Part shown: piece by piece, positions 30,780 through 46,110 of the stretch
Numbering within the stretch: position 1 is the stretch's first letter
Layout of the letters: every line of letters begins with the position of its first letter
Origin: Haematococcus lacustris
Taxonomy: Eukaryota > Chlorophyta > Chlorophyceae > Chlamydomonadales > Haematococcaceae
Assembly (NCBI GenBank): GCA_030144725.1
Contig: JASKMD010000030.1
Location: forward strand, 3,421,896 to 3,485,895
Reading direction: 5' to 3'
Length of the DNA stretch: 64,000 bases
Notes under the pieces: model-generated
Told to the model about the DNA's origin: nothing
The model's input: the letters and a program-made list of their open reading frames with translations, nothing else
The model's database searches: none
Position numbers and translations under genes: made by a program

Positions 30780-31292
30780 CTGTGTGCCGGGCCAGCCATG
30801 GCAGGCAGGCAGTTGTGCAGCCAGGCAGCCAAGCCCACCCAGCCCATCAGAGGCAAAGTTAGGTGGCAGGTGACTGGACAGGGAGCGCAGTGCAGTGCTG
30901 AACATGCAGTGCATTGGGGAGACGCTAGTGCTAGTGGTTAGACCAGGCAGCTCGGCCAAGGAGTACTCAGGCCTGCTTTGGCAAGGAGTACTCAGGCCTG
31001 GGCTACATGCGGCCGCAAGACCATTCACCAACGGCCATGCAGCAGCAGCAACAACTTGAGTCACAACAGTGTACCTCAGGGGCCCTTCGCTCAGCATCCA
31101 TCAGGTTGTATCAGTGCATTCCCATTGCATGTGCATCACCAATAGTGTGTTCTCCCCTTCAAGCTGTAACCAGCTTACATGCATGTCATGCCAACTGTAG
31201 GTGGCAGGCACGCATGCCATTTGTGCTTCTTACAGACAAGACACCCCCCCTAGTGAGGGACCTTGTTATGCCTTTGCGTTACTTTGTGGTAG
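30780..31292 (+). pseudogene. Fanzor C-terminal remnant with 3' tail, copy C
   Basis: 30790-31060 retains decayed matches to the C-terminus of the 9566-12949 copy: AAKPTQPIRGK, then GACAGGGAGCGCAGTGCAGT in place of the DRDCNA codons, ATGCAGTGCATTGGGGAGA, a doubled AAGGAGTACTCAGGCCTG, and a CAGCAGCAGCAACAA tail. The non-coding tail follows at about 31155-31292 (AGCTGTAACCAGCTTACATG, GTAGGTGGCAGGC, CAGACAAGACACC, CCTAGTGAGGGACCTTG, ATGCCTTTGCG). Confidence 0.68.
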
Positions 31293-31587
31293 GTATTGTG
31301 CCCGGAGCCTCATTCCACCTCGAGTCGCGAACCTATGGTTACTCATGCACCATCTTGCTTACATTCGACAACTATAGCATCACGATATCAAAACATGCCC
31401 GGCAAGTGCATCACGTTCAACAGCGCCATCGCCCAGTGATGGCCACTTGTGGTGAGCTGTACCGACCTCGTCATGACATGCTTCAGGCCAGTATAGGCAA
31501 CAACTCTTGCGCATTGACAATAGCTGCGCCTACACCAGTCACCGGGACTGTGGGTACCGAGGGCCTCACCAGCTGTGCTGCCACACA
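31293..31587. other. Intergenic, 3' side of the TLP18.3-like gene
   Basis: No gene seen. On the minus strand a TGTAA (plus-strand TTACA at 31360-31364) lies about 225 bp after the TLP18.3-like stop and may be its polyadenylation signal. Confidence 0.35.
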
Positions 31588-34370
31588 CTAGTCCTTGGCG
31601 ACGTAGCCGTAGTACTGCAGCATGGGCACCTGCATACCCACATTCCCGCAGCAGCCCATGTCACAACAAGCATTGAGCCTAGCACAAATATGACTATGCT
31701 GGCTCCTGGGCTTTGGCTACTTTGCAGTAAGCATCAGTGTGCAGCCAGCAGTGTGACTCGTGCATGTGGTGCTGCTTGTGAATGCAGGCAGGCAGGCAAG
31801 CAAGCTCCAGGCGATGGCTACAGCTGGCGCACGCACCACCACAGCAATGAGCAGCAGGCTGGCCACCACAGTGGCGGTGATGTTCTTGCTCTTGTCTGTC
31901 TCTTCCTTGGTGCGGTAAGTGCGGCGCTTGGTGTCATCAGCCCGCACTGGCCCCGCTGCACAGCAGCACCATACCACACCATACTACACCAGCAGCAACG
32001 GTCGTCCATCACACCAGGACATTGGTCACAGCCACATCAAGGCACCTGCTGACGTGTGGCCCTGCTGCAGCCTGAAGGCTAGCCGCACAGCCAGTAGCCT
32101 GGGAAGCTGCACGTCTGCACCCCATGCAGCTTCCACACGCCCCTGATGGCAGCCAGCGAGGCATAGCTCACCATGGTCAGTGGACACTGGCACAGGCAGT
32201 GGTGAGGGCCACACGCAGCAGCACGTTGAGGCAAAGGCAGGGAGGCAACCAGCCCAGTGTCAGCCTAGGCAGTCCAGCCTGCCAGCCCACTCTGATTGCT
32301 GTGCTTTAAGCACTAAGTAGAGACACTGGCCTGCTGTGCCCATAGCGGTGCGCGCCTAAAGCCTCAACCCGTGGCAAAACACCTGACCCTGGCCTATGGC
32401 ACTTGCTGCTGACCAGGTATCTAGGAAATGTGGGGTGGTGGTGGTGCTGGTACTCCACCTATGGCCTTGCACTCACAACTGACACCTGCTTCACATGCGC
32501 TACTGCTGCTGCTGCTGCTGCTTCCAACTTACCAGGCACTGTCTTGCCCTCCAGCTTGGCAATCACCCTCTCCAAACTGCTCTCCACAGTCAGGTTGTAC
32601 TTCTCCTGCTCTGTGTAGATGGGAATCTGGTCGCCAACAATGCTGTCCAGCAACTCGTCGCCAATTGCATCCATGAAGGCCGCTCCCCCAGTGAGGGCCC
32701 CCTCCTTGGCTGCCGTCACCACCATCAGCACGCCCTTGTTGTCCCGCTCAGCCTTGGGGTACCAGTTAGCCAGCAGCTGCAGGGGAGCGCATGGGTGCAT
32801 GGTGAGCAGGCCACCAACAGGCAGGGCCTCAGTCGGAGGAGAGGTGGTGGAGGCAGTGCGTCAGGAGGCAGCAGGGCAACAGGGGATGGCAGCCAACAGG
32901 TGGCAGGCAAGACTGGGATGCAGCGAGACGGGAACAGGCAGCAAGGTGCCACCATGGTGCTGACTGATATAGGACAACCCACCCCTTCTACCCTCCACCC
33001 CTACTCCTGCTAGCTGCCCTGGCTGCCCACTCGAGTCCCAGGGTCGCTCAGAGGGTCAAGGACCTTCCCCCTCCAACCAGCGGCCTGCCTGTCAAGGTGT
33101 GGCCCACCCTGCTGCCAGCTAGCCCCTCCTGGGCAGGCGGTTAGGCCTAGCCTTCGAGTACCCATTAGGGCCAGCAGTGGCCCGGTGCCCCAATGTAACA
33201 AAGAGGAACCCATGTGGGCTGGCGGGCAGGTGGGTCAGCCCACCTTGTCAGAGAAGGCAAATGCGTCTGTCTCATACTCCAGCTTGCGCACCGTGATGAC
33301 CTCCACTCGGTACCCAGTGCTCTCCTGCACCAGCAGCAGACCGACGCGCCTCACACACCTGCTCAAGGTTGTCTGCAGGCCATGAGGCACAGCTCACAGG
33401 CCGTCCTCGTGCCGCTGCCAGCTGGTGGGCCAGATGGCCCTGGTAGCACTATGCAGGGCTGCAGCCACTGCCTATGTGCTCGCAAGCTGCAGGCTGTGTC
33501 ATGGCGGCACCCTGGCCACTGCCTCATCGCAGCAAGCACCCTGCTCAGTGCTGTGGTTAGCGTCCTAGGGAGGTGGATCCCAGGACTGCCTGGCATTCCT
33601 TGTGGCAAAAGCTGCAACAGATCAGGGACACTGCCCCTGCCCAGCGCTTCACCTCTAGTTCCTTCAACTTCTTGTTCAAATCGCCTTTGGTGCTGATGCT
33701 CAACACACTGGCGTCATCTAGGTAGTATGAGGTGGTAGGTGCAGGCTCAGCCAACAGGTCAAACTCTGCAGCAGCAGCAATAGATGGAGTGTGGGGTTGG
33801 GAACTGCCCGGGGGGGGGGGCAAGCTCAGCTGCTTTGGAGCTGTCTGTGGTGTTGCTCCTGCCTTGCCCTGCCTCGGCACACAGCTCCTTTCAGCCAAGC
33901 CTGGAATTGCCCGGAGTGGGGGCTGCCCTGGCTGATGTGGCTGCCGAGCTTGCACAACCCTCAAGCCTACAATCTACGTGAGCAAATAGTGCATTGCACA
34001 GGACGGCGTGCAAGAGCGTGTGTGCACGCACCGGATGCGACTGCTGCGCCGGACATTGACCCGACGGTCATCAAGGCCGCTGTACCCAGCGCCAGGACGC
34101 GTTGCCCCAGCGACATCGACTTCGGCTCCTGCAATGGTGACAGGGCAGCAGGGATTAACAGCTGCTTACCGTCGGGGCTGGGGTGGAGCCAATGTGGACC
34201 ACACAGGCATATCCCGGGACATCGATGCTGCCATCCTCGACGCCAAAGCCACATGCCTGAGTTTGGGCGCGGCATTTCACCACAGATTTCCGCACGGAGG
34301 TTGGGCGCGATGCCGCTCGGCTGTGGATGTTGCTGCGCAGGTTCCGCTGCTGCATCATAGACCCCTGCAT
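31588..34370 (-). CDS. Thylakoid lumen 18.3 kDa-like protein (TPM domain)
   Basis: Chloroplast protein of the TLP18.3/Psb32 family, linked to photosystem II repair; the TPM domain acts as an acid phosphatase in plants. From ATG 34370 (MQGSMMQQRNLRSNIHSRAA) there is an Arg/Ser-rich transit peptide, then the hydrophobic LGQRVLALGTAALMTVGSMS ending in an AVASG cleavage site, a bipartite lumen signal. TPM pieces follow in separate exons: SYYLDDASVLSISTKGDLNK (about 33690), YRVEVITVRKLEYETDAF (about 33280), then WYPKAERDNKGVLMVVT and KEGALTGGAAFMDAIGDELL (about 32680-32780). The C-terminus has TKEETDKSKNI before a membrane span (ATVVASLLLIAVV, about 31880), and the last exon VPMLQYYGYVAKD stops at 31588. 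Domain order and length match the plant protein. Confidence 0.8.
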
Positions 34371-34785
34371 TGCTTTGACAATAGCAATGGAGCGCTTGCG
34401 GGACGGAAGATTTCCATCATCTTTCTTTGACCATGCACCATTTTTGGACCTGCACATGCTAACGAAGGCGGGCAGTCCGCGTGCGACTACAACTAAACAA
34501 AGTATCAGTCTTTCTGATATATTTAAGACGCCTGAGTGCTGCCGGTGTCACAGTTACAGGTCAGAACATGTTCTCCATCCGCACGTCTTGCTTAGCAACT
34601 AACGCCACTGACACTCTGGATGCCAGCCCCCCTAGGCCTCGGCCTATACCCTCAAGGGTTCTCCTTAGCAATTGAGACAACAAACGCACACTGATCTGAG
34701 CAGACATAGTTGCAATGGCCCTCCGGGTATGACAGAGGCTTGGCCAAACATGACGCAACGCCGGTGGTGGACCGACAGTATGAAG
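34371..34785. other. Upstream region of the TLP18.3-like gene
   Basis: No gene recognised. It probably holds the promoter of the minus-strand TLP18.3-like gene. The right edge merges into Fanzor-derived scraps. Confidence 0.35.
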
Positions 34786-35460
34786 CTCCAGCTGCAGCAC
34801 CTGGCAGCAGCCAGCTCAGCTGGCACCTCTGTGGTGGGCTTTTCAGCGGCATGTCGCAGCTAGGATGGTAGGTTCCTTCATGCACAATCATTCAAGATTC
34901 GAAGCCCTGACCACACAATAGCACTGTTACACGTAGCTCTGGCCACCCGGGATGCGGTGTGGGAGGAGTACCTGGACCCCATGTTGGCGGAGCAATAGCT
35001 CAAGCTGCACGTGCCCAGGAGAGGGCCCTCAAGCGCCTCCTCATAACGGTGGGTTACTCCGTTAGCAGTGAACGGCAGGCTCGAGGCTGCAGCACCAGGG
35101 CTGCACACACAATGGTGAGTGGTGAGTGGGTGGTGAGTGGGTGGTACACGCGTGGTGAGTGGGTGCTGAAGCCAGGCCTCTTTGGGTGCAAAACCGAGGT
35201 CCTTTAGGCGCCCCACGTACAGACCCAGGCAGGGGTTACTGACCTCACCTGCATGTGACCTGCTAGGTGCCACGACCCCAGTCCTCTGCCAGGTTGTTCT
35301 GCATACTGTGTGCCTTGTGTGCCATGCAGCTGGAGCAGGAGGCAGCTGTGGAGTCGCAACAGAGGTGGGGGATTTGCTTAAAGTTGGTAGTGTTCTTAGG
35401 CAACGCTGGCATTGGCCAAGGTGGCGGGGGGCCAAACAATGGCAAATCAACCCCACTATG
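34786..35460 (+). pseudogene. Fanzor internal-exon remnants
   Basis: Three blocks in the order of the intact gene: LQLQHLAAASSAGTS (34786-34830), LATRDAVWEEYLDPM (about 34941-34985) and LEQEAAVESQQRWGICLKLV (about 35329-35388). They match PHLQHLAAASSAGTS, LATWDAVWEVYLDPK and LEEEMAEVSMKRHGHAKQLV. The intron between the last two has grown. Stops interrupt them and both ends are missing. Confidence 0.7.
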
Positions 35461-35642
35461 TGGCAGTGAAGCCCCCCTGCTGCTAGTTCATACCTCCATC
35501 CCAACACATCTGCCTATGCACTCCCATGCACCAGGCATCACCATGGTGCAGCAGCAGCAGCAGCAGCAGCCGCTGCAGTCTGAGCCTAACAATGTTGCGG
35601 CAGGAAGGGCCTGAGGAATGGCATCACGCTCGCAAATGTCGG

Positions 35643-39117
<3,475 letters not shown>

Positions 39118-39374
39118 ACTGCTGCTCTAACACTCTGCACAATGCTCTTCTCTGTAGCCCCTCCAAATTCTCCCAACTCAAAGTTGTATATCGCCCACGT
39201 GCACAATTATGATACTCACGTAAACCGGAGCCCACAGAGCGACCGACCCGCCGTGCTGGACGAGTGCGACGAGCGATTGTGGCAAGGCTGCGCAGAGAGC
39301 TGCCAAATGACTAACATTTTGTAACCGTCATGTTTCTCGACACATGGTTGCATTACTGTAGCTTTACAAGTTTC
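39118..39374. other. Upstream region of AGT2-like gene
   Basis: No gene recognised. Expected to include the promoter of the minus-strand aminotransferase; no known element identified. Confidence 0.35.
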
Positions 39375-39434
39375 TACAGCCCTCATGCAACTCATGAGTT
39401 GTAATCAAACACAGGCTGCGAGATCGCTGTTGTA
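39375..39434. repeat. Dispersed repeat upstream of AGT2-like gene
   Basis: Two blocks of 14 nt (39375-39388) and 35 nt (39400-39434) that recur exactly at 6321-6334 and 6357-6391 upstream of CFAP53. Confidence 0.65.
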
Positions 39435-40333
39435 CAGCACCTGGCTACCCCCCCCATTGAACCACCACGTAAGGGACATTTGACTTTGCGGCGTGCCTGG
39501 TGAGAGTTGAGTTGTCATTTTACCGCGGAACGCCTTTTCTTTGCGTTGCGCTTGCGCCTGCGCGCCCGAGCTGCTGGCACCCTACGGTGACCGGCAGTCT
39601 GCCAGGCACGCGAACGGTTTCGCTCTGCGCAATGGGCCTTTCAAATGTTGCCTAACAACACCCACAACGCTGCGGTACACTGCGGTACACTTTACGCATG
39701 GAGCCCAGTTTTCTCTTTTTACACAGCCAGCTCAGTCGCACTCTGCCTGCTCATTTAAATGCTGCAGCACTGTTAGAGTATAGCCGGGACAGCAGTATAC
39801 ATGGCTGGCGACGGAGCCAGAATCTATTCCGACAGTGGTAGTGGCTGCTTAGTGGCTGTTGCTGATGCTTTCGTACACTGGAAGTAGCGCGCTTCAGACA
39901 TCGAGTCGCCAAGATCCATCCTTACATGTCTCTACATTCTTCTTAGTTCTCCAATCAGAGATCCCGAGTAGTCTGTTTGAATGCCATCCTCCGCGACTCC
40001 CTAATCCTGCCTGGCCTCAGCTTAAGTAAACCGAAAGTCACATCTCACGCATGCAAGGCTAAAAAGACTTGCAAGCGCATTCAAAGATCATGCATACCAG
40101 GTCTGAAGTTGAACTGTAACACTCTCCCCCACTCCAAAAAGCTACGTCCCGGAGCTTTCAGTGTCTGGAAAAAACATCGATCAAGCGATCAATCAAGCAA
40201 GCAGGCAAGTGAAAAGCAGACATGCACAGGCTACATGCAAACAAGCAATCATGCAAATCTCATGCTAGTCTCATGCAAGAGTGCACGAGCTAAAGGTCTT
40301 CATGTTGTCTCGTTGTCCACAGTAGAGCTTGTG

Positions 40334-41149
40334 TCAGCTGACGGTGAAGACATCGTCCAGGAAGGAAATGAGCCGAATGGAGAGAAGCATAAGAAAGCAA
40401 AGATAGTGGTAGCACGAGGAGATAGTAAGAGAAGTTGGTGATAGTATGAGATGGTTGTTGTTGTGATTGGGTGATTTGTCGGACACGATGACCTTGGGGA
40501 GGCCATGCAACCGGAAAACATGATCAAAGAAGATGCGAACCAGGATGGGTGCTGTGACTGTGGTGGTAGTGGGAACAGCGTGGATCATTTTGGTGAGCTT
40601 ATCGACGAAGACAACAATGGCATTGTGTCCAGCTGCAGTGGAGGGCAGCTGAGTGATGAGGTCCATGCTGACATGTTCCCAGCGGTGCTGAGGAATAGGA
40701 AGAGGATGTAGAAGACCGATTGGTGTCTGTGTTGGATTTGTTTCGTTGGCAGTGTGTGCAGGTGCGGACGTAGTGGTGAACTGATGCTGCCATGCGGGGC
40801 CAGAAGAATTGGCGTGATAGTTGTGTGTAGGTTTTGTCCCTACCGAGATGTCCGGAGATGGGGATGTCATGTGCTTCACGGAGTAGGGCGGTGCGCATGG
40901 GTTCACCGGGATGTAAAGCCGGCGAGTCCCCCGTCCAGTGTGGTACATGAGGTTTCCCTGGATTTGAAACTGGCGTGCTTTGCCAGCCAGTGCAGCCGCT
41001 AGGAGGCGCTGGTACTGTGGATCTGCAGTCGCTGATTGCTCATCGATGTGCAGTTGAGGATGGGGTGCGGAGAGCGACTCCGTTCCCGTGGCAGTCGGAA
41101 TGCCTGGATTGTTTGGGGCCAATGGAATGCCCGGAGTGTTTGGGGCCAA
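40334..41149 (-). pseudogene. Ty3 integrase fragment
   Basis: Contains a Pro-rich repeat (PNTPGIPLAPNNPGIP), RNase H-linker-like sequence, the integrase zinc finger (HLGRDKTYTQ, CTHCQRNKS) and the first two catalytic Asp regions (MDLITQLP; HGLPKVIVSDK). The frame then loses similarity, and the third catalytic Glu region is missing. No protease or reverse transcriptase is present. Confidence 0.75.
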
Positions 41150-42584
41150 TGGAATGCCCGGAGTGTTTGGGTATGTATGCCCAGGACGACGGAACGCCCT
41201 TCAGTGTGTGTTCGCTCCTGAGACGGAGGTGTACAGATGGAAGTCAGCTCAGCGTGACAGCGCGTCCGCTGACTTGTGCTGAGCGTGTGAGTGTGCGCAA
41301 GCTATGCAGCTAGCGGCTTGATTGTCTGCTGGTTGGCTGCTGAGCTGGCCTAGCTCTGCTTGTCATGCCATTGATGTGCTGACCTGCTTGTGCAGGTTGT
41401 CCACGGTATTGATCTTGGCTGGGTAGCAGGAGATGCTTGATGTAGCTAGATGTTCTGTCATGATGGTGCGCTCAGCTGGGCAGCTGTAGTTAGCTGGTGA
41501 CAATGGGTTGCTCACAGCTCGGCTGTTGGTGTCCTAGGGTCAGCTGGTCTCAGCTATGTGGTCACAGCTTTACAGCTGGCGATGTGCTTTCAGGTAGGCA
41601 GCTGGAGACAACAGCTTGCATTGGCTGGCTGTTTAGTGGATGCGTATATCCGTCGTGGTTGGTTGCGCTCTGCTCTGCCTCTGTGGTGACGTTCAATCTG
41701 TGAGGATGCTGACCAGTGAGCTGCTTGCTGCTTCTGTGTCATTGCTTCTGCATGCTGATTGTGGTGGTATGTCGTGTTTCTGGAGGTGGAGGTGAAGAAA
41801 GGACTGTGGCGGTCTCCTGACGTTTAGTGTCTCATGGTTAGGGTAGTGATGTGTTTGCTGCCAGTGTGTTGTAGTCAGTGGTCTGATGTTGTGCTCTGGT
41901 TGTGCACTGTTACCACATGTAGAGGGTTGTGGTTGCTGTGCTTCTGTGGTTGAGACTGCAATAGTGTAGGTTGAGACTGTGGCCTGAGATGGTTGTAACC
42001 GTGATGGTTGATGACTTGGGTTGTGTGGTGTGTAACGTGGCAGAAGGTGAGGAGGAAGGTACCTCTTAGTGGGTTGGCCTGATGGTAGATTGAGCCAGTG
42101 GACTGTGATCAGTGGTGTGTAACTGTGCCTTACAACTCTGTGGTAGGAGGTTTGATCCTGACCTGGCCAGTGGTTGGTGTGCCCCTGACCCGTGTCCCGT
42201 GGAAGTAAAGGCAGCGTGCCTGGTAACACGGGAAGGTGGAGACACAGCCTTGTAACATGGCTGGTGGTGTGTTCTGTGATCTGAGGCTCGTGTTTTGGTC
42301 TGATGATGATGATTCAGCAAGAGGTTGGCGTGTATGCCTGGGCGGTGTGCCATGCGTTGGTAGTGTTTACAACGAGTGTCAACGTAACTGGAATAAGGGT
42401 GGTGGTGGGGCTGTTGGTGGCTGCAGGTTGCAGGCAAACTGACGAAGTGACAAGGGACAGTGACGAAGGGCTTCCAGCCCGCATGTCTTGTTTTGCGTGT
42501 CGAATTTGGGCTGCGAGGTACGGACGTGTCCAGCGATGTCCAGCAAGGTCCAGCGAGGTACGGATGTGTCCAGTGAGTCCACTG

Positions 42585-42745
42585 CAAACAGCAGGTAGCA
42601 CTGCCTTCGCAGGTAAGCACCGCTTGCGCGGGTAGGCACTGCTAACGCAGGTAAGTCACTTCTAACGCAGGTTAACACCGCTCTCGCGGGTAGGCACTGC
42701 TAACGCAGGTGGGCACCGCTTTCGCGGGTAGGCATCTGAAACACT
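42585..42745 (-). repeat. Tandem mini-hairpin array in the LTR element leader
   Basis: On the minus (element sense) strand seven units about 18-20 nt apart can each fold into a 4-bp stem with a 4-nt loop. Stems are CCGC/GCGG (loops GAAA, GAGA, GCAA) or CTGC/GCAG (loops GTTA, GTTA, GAAG), with one imperfect CTGC/GAAG unit. Another CTGC-TGTTT-GCAG follows. Confidence 0.75.
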
Positions 42746-44159
42746 GCAGGTACAAACACTGCAGGTCGGCGCTGCGAGTTGAGCAGCTGGGCAAGCTTAC
42801 ATTGCGATGGGTCAGCGGTAGCTTGAGCCTTCGGCGTTCTTGCACCGGAGGTACTGCCCAAAAGTATCTCAAAAGCTCGATTACTGCGTTGCGTTAGGCA
42901 AGAACACAGGCTGATGATCGATGCGAGGAAACCAAATGTTAGAGTATAGCCGGGACAGCAGTATACATGGCTGGCGACGGAGCCAGAATCTATTCCGACA
43001 GTGGTAGTGGCTGCTTAGTGGCTGTTGCTGATGCTTTCGTACACTGGAAGTAGCGCGCTTCAGACATCGAGTCGCCAAGATCCATCCTTACATGTCTCTA
43101 CATTCTTCTTAGTTCTCCAATCAGAGATCCCGAGTAGTCTGTTTGAATGCCATCCTCCGCGACTCCCTAATCCTGCCTGGCCTCAGCTTAAGTAAACCGA
43201 AAGTCACATCTCACGCATGCAAGGCTAAAAAGACTTGCAAGCGCATTCAAAGATCATGCATACCAGGTCTGAAGTTGAACTGTAACAAGCACCATGTATC
43301 GTAGGTCAGCACGCAATGTGTTGGCTGGCACACACAACCCCACTGCCTTGCAATACTCGTTTAACATCTTCACGCTCAGCTTCTTGCCCAAGGTGCACAG
43401 CTGCATCACGCTGTCTGGTGCAAATGAGCACAGAAGGGTGAGGCACTCATCGTCCCAATGCTTGTCATCCCGCTTCTGATCGAACATGGGCATGGCTACA
43501 AAGGGCTTTGTGATGGAGGGCCTCATACACAAACCCCTTGGTGCGGGGGTCATGCATTGGGCACATGCACATGCAGTCTGTGACCACTCAACCTGGAACC
43601 CTGCAGCAGGAAAGAAGCAGCTGTGCATGCTCATAGAGCCGGGGATGGATGATGCAAAGGCATGTGCATCCCGCTGTGGAGCACTGCAAAGCTGTACCTC
43701 CTGTGTGCTCAGCTCCAAGCACCACCGATGACTCACACTTGCTCGTGCACGGTGAGCCTTGCTGGGGTCAGCAGCAGTAGCTGCCTTGTGATATGCATTG
43801 CAATGCTGCACAAACCCCAATGCATTGCACTTCCCAACACGATCAGCCAGGATCTCACCCCTCAACCACTGCTTCACCACCCCTCCCTCTGAATCATGCC
43901 TGCCCTTGAAGTGTGCCGTAGCCCCATAGCTCCACCACACTGGCACGCTGAACCTCTGTGCCATACCCCAATGCCAACTGGGATGTCGAGAAGGGCCTGC
44001 AGCACATCATGGCAGGGCAGGTAGCATGGTAGCATGGTAGCATGGCGTGGCAGGTAGCATGGTAGCTTCACATGTGCCGCATTCGCCGTCACCACTCCCA
44101 GCCCCACCCCTTGCCCCTGCCCTTCGCCCCGCTTCTCCCTCCCTTGCTACCTGGGTTGC

Positions 44160-45350
44160 ATGATGTACTGTAGCGCAAACTCCAGTCGGCCAAGTTGTAC
44201 CTCAGCATCTTGCAGTGTTGACAACTGTAGCATCACCTTCTTATCAGGCTGTGACCGCAGAAGGCGCAACTTGCTGTATCTGCTGGAGAACTTCAGCAGC
44301 AATTGACCTGCAGCCAAAGGACCAAAGGAGCAAAGAAGGGCAAGGCAGTTCAGCGAAGGTCAGGCTATGGCCATAGCCAGGGCAAGGCTGGTGCAAGGCA
44401 GGGCTGGTGCAGGTCAGGGCAAGGCTGGTGCAGGTCAGGGCAAGGCTGGTGCAGGTCAGGGCAAGGCTGGTGCAAGGCAGGGCTGGTGCAAGGCAGGGCT
44501 GGTGCAGGTCAGGGCTAAGGAGTGAAAAGTGCACCTTGCGGTGGCCCAGTCCTGCTGCTGCTTGGGCATGCTTGGGGGCATGGTCTGCTCGTCCTGCTCC
44601 TTAGTGGTGTGTCTGCATGACACCACACACAGGAGTGTGACGAGTGGTGCTACCTGAGTGTGCAGCTGATGCTAAACAGCTGGCTTGCCATGTCAGCCCA
44701 TCATCCAGCAGGGGCACTCACATGATGGGCTGTTGCTCCACGGCAGGTGAGGTCACAGGGTTGGTGGCAGGCCTAGTGAGGATGGAGAGCCCTGGTAGGT
44801 GCAGCAGAGCCAGCAGGGCCGGGTGGTGCTGGCTGGACCCCTGCAGCTGTGATGGGTGCGAAAGTGGTTGGTCTGGGAGATGGTGGGGGCAGGGCGAATG
44901 GGCTGGCCCAGGCTGTGCAGCTGCTTGCGTGGGTGTGGAGCAAAGACTGGGCATGGGCTGCTCCTGCCCCTGCAACCGCTTGCCCACGGCAAGCGCAGCT
45001 GCAGCAGCCTCAGCGCAAGTCCTGTGGGCCAATGGAGTCACTGCGGGCACCAGGTTGTCGCAGGCCTTGATGATTTCAGCCATCTGGGCTGTGACCTGGC
45101 CGATGGCTAGTAGACTCTGCCCGGAGCGGTAGGAGGCTGCCTCCCCCTCCACATGAATCTCTACCCAGCCAGTGCTGCTAGCTTGCGTACACGTTGCACA
45201 ACATGCACAGCGGGCAGCATGGCACCCCTTCCGTCTGTAGGGGTGGGATTTGGAGTACAAGCCCATGCCTGCAAGCATGTGCACACGCCAGCTCCTGAAA
45301 CCCCTCTTGACAATTGTCGACAATAGATGAGAACTTGACAGGGGGTCCAC
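44160..45350 (-). CDS. Coding exons of an unrecognised gene
   Basis: Two segments look coding. 45190-44710 reads WVEIHVEGEAASYRSGQSLL and MAEIIKACDNLVPAVTPLAH, then a Pro/Gln/His-rich tail. 44310-44160 reads LLLKFSSRYSKLRLLRSQPD and LQLSTLQDAEVQLGRLEFAL between a CAG acceptor and a GT donor. A 21-bp satellite fills the intron between them. Start and end are unclear; 45350 is only the first possible Met. Family not recognised. Confidence 0.4.
44375..44518 (+). repeat. 21-bp tandem repeat
   Basis: About seven units of GCAAGGCTGGTGCAGGTCAGG with shortened variants, in a probable intron. Confidence 0.85.
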
Positions 45351-45860
45351 AGTTGAGATCCCTAGCTAGTGACGCAGGGCTGGAGACTTCGATTCACTTC
45401 GATGGTTGTGAGACTGGCATCAGCAGAGTGGGCAGCATGGAGGAGGGTTTGGCCCACCTTTTGGAGCCTAATTAACAAGGGATTGATGCACTTGCTACTG
45501 CTGTGCTCCTACTGTGGTCTCCTCCTAGTTCCAGAGCCCCTGAGCCAGCGCATGTTGATTTTCATGTTAGACATGAGGTCGGGCTCCTAACACATCGCGC
45601 ACTATCCATCGCGTTAAAGAAGGACTCACCGCTACTGGGTCAACGTACATCAAGTCCGCAGGCTCGGTAGGGTCAGATACCCGGCAACATGCCCTTCCGG
45701 CTCAGCGTGTGCCTCAGCGCAGCCGCTTTCCGACGCTTCAATCCGCGTGTGAATCGGTGCAGAAATGAACCCGGAAAAGCCGTTGTCCCTTATCGTTAGG
45801 GGGGTTGGTGGTTCAATGGGAGGGGTAGCCACCTATGGTTGCATTCCAAAGCTTCCACCT
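45351..45860. other. No gene recognised
   Basis: Short unconvincing frames only. The right edge borders the second-lineage Fanzor tail end. Confidence 0.35.
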
Positions 45861-45889
45861 CCGTCCCAGGAAATGAAATGGAATGAAAA

Positions 45890-46110
45890 GTCGACTTGCA
45901 TCAAGCAAGAGCTCAGCAGCTGGCTGGGCCGCCCCGCCATGTCTAACCCAGGCGGTGTGGGCCGGGAGTGGGTGGAAGTGCGTGACACGGGCCTGTTGCG
46001 GAAGTTGCAGCGGCGGCACCAGCGGCAGCGGCAGCAATAGTGACATGCCATGAACCAAGTAAAACAAACAATCAGATTGCCCCTTAAATAGAGGATGTGT
46101 GTGTGAGAGA
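45890..46110 (+). pseudogene. Fanzor lineage-2 C-terminal fragment with its own tail
   Basis: LGRPAMSNPGGVGREWVEVR and TGLLRKLQRRHQRQRQQ, stop at 46040, align with NRPAMPKPGQPGQDWVEIPD and PLLRKWQRQLQQ at the end of the 48838-49201 fragment. The following 65 bp share AACAAA, CC(C/T)C and GGATGTGTGTG with the sequence after 49201. No RuvC motif remains. Confidence 0.6.

Larger units (their letters stand above)
39771..43287 (-). mobile_element. Ty3-type LTR retrotransposon, internally deleted, identical LTRs
   Basis: 3517 bp. LTRs 39771-40121 and 42937-43287 are each 351 bp and look identical. The target duplication AGCAC flanks it (39766-39770 and 43288-43292). Oriented leftwards: the primer-binding region just inside 42937 reads TTTGGTTTCCTCGC on the minus strand, and a purine tract GGAGTGGGGGAGAG lies inside 40121. 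Only an integrase fragment is left, so it depends on another element for movement, yet it moved recently. Confidence 0.92.
39732..43964 (-). pseudogene. Unknown ORF with SAP-like C-terminus, split by an LTR element
   Basis: From ATG 43964 (MAQRFSVPVWWSYGATAHFK) the frame runs to the LTR edge at 43288. Removing the LTR element and one AGCAC copy lets it continue from 39770 as LQHLNEQAECD to TGA 39732-39734. The first part has GATAHFKGRHDSEGGVVK, a motif I associate with transposon-encoded proteins. The middle is Cys-rich (ACACAQCMTPAPRGLC). The C-terminus, LGKKLSVKMLNEYCKAVGLC followed by ADLRYMVL, resembles a SAP-type DNA-binding helix pair. An upstream exon is likely, since the same region can be entered from an acceptor near 44006 in another frame. 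Function unknown; it may itself belong to a mobile element. Confidence 0.45.

Noticed and set aside
31007..31591. 194-codon plus-strand frame
   Set aside because: It starts in Fanzor debris, crosses a non-coding tail and ends antisense to the last TLP18.3 exon; no family features.
44718..45350. Whole 210-codon minus frame as a single-exon gene
   Set aside because: Only the part from about 45190 looks coding; the first 50 residues lack similarity in style, and an acceptor near 45190 is more likely.
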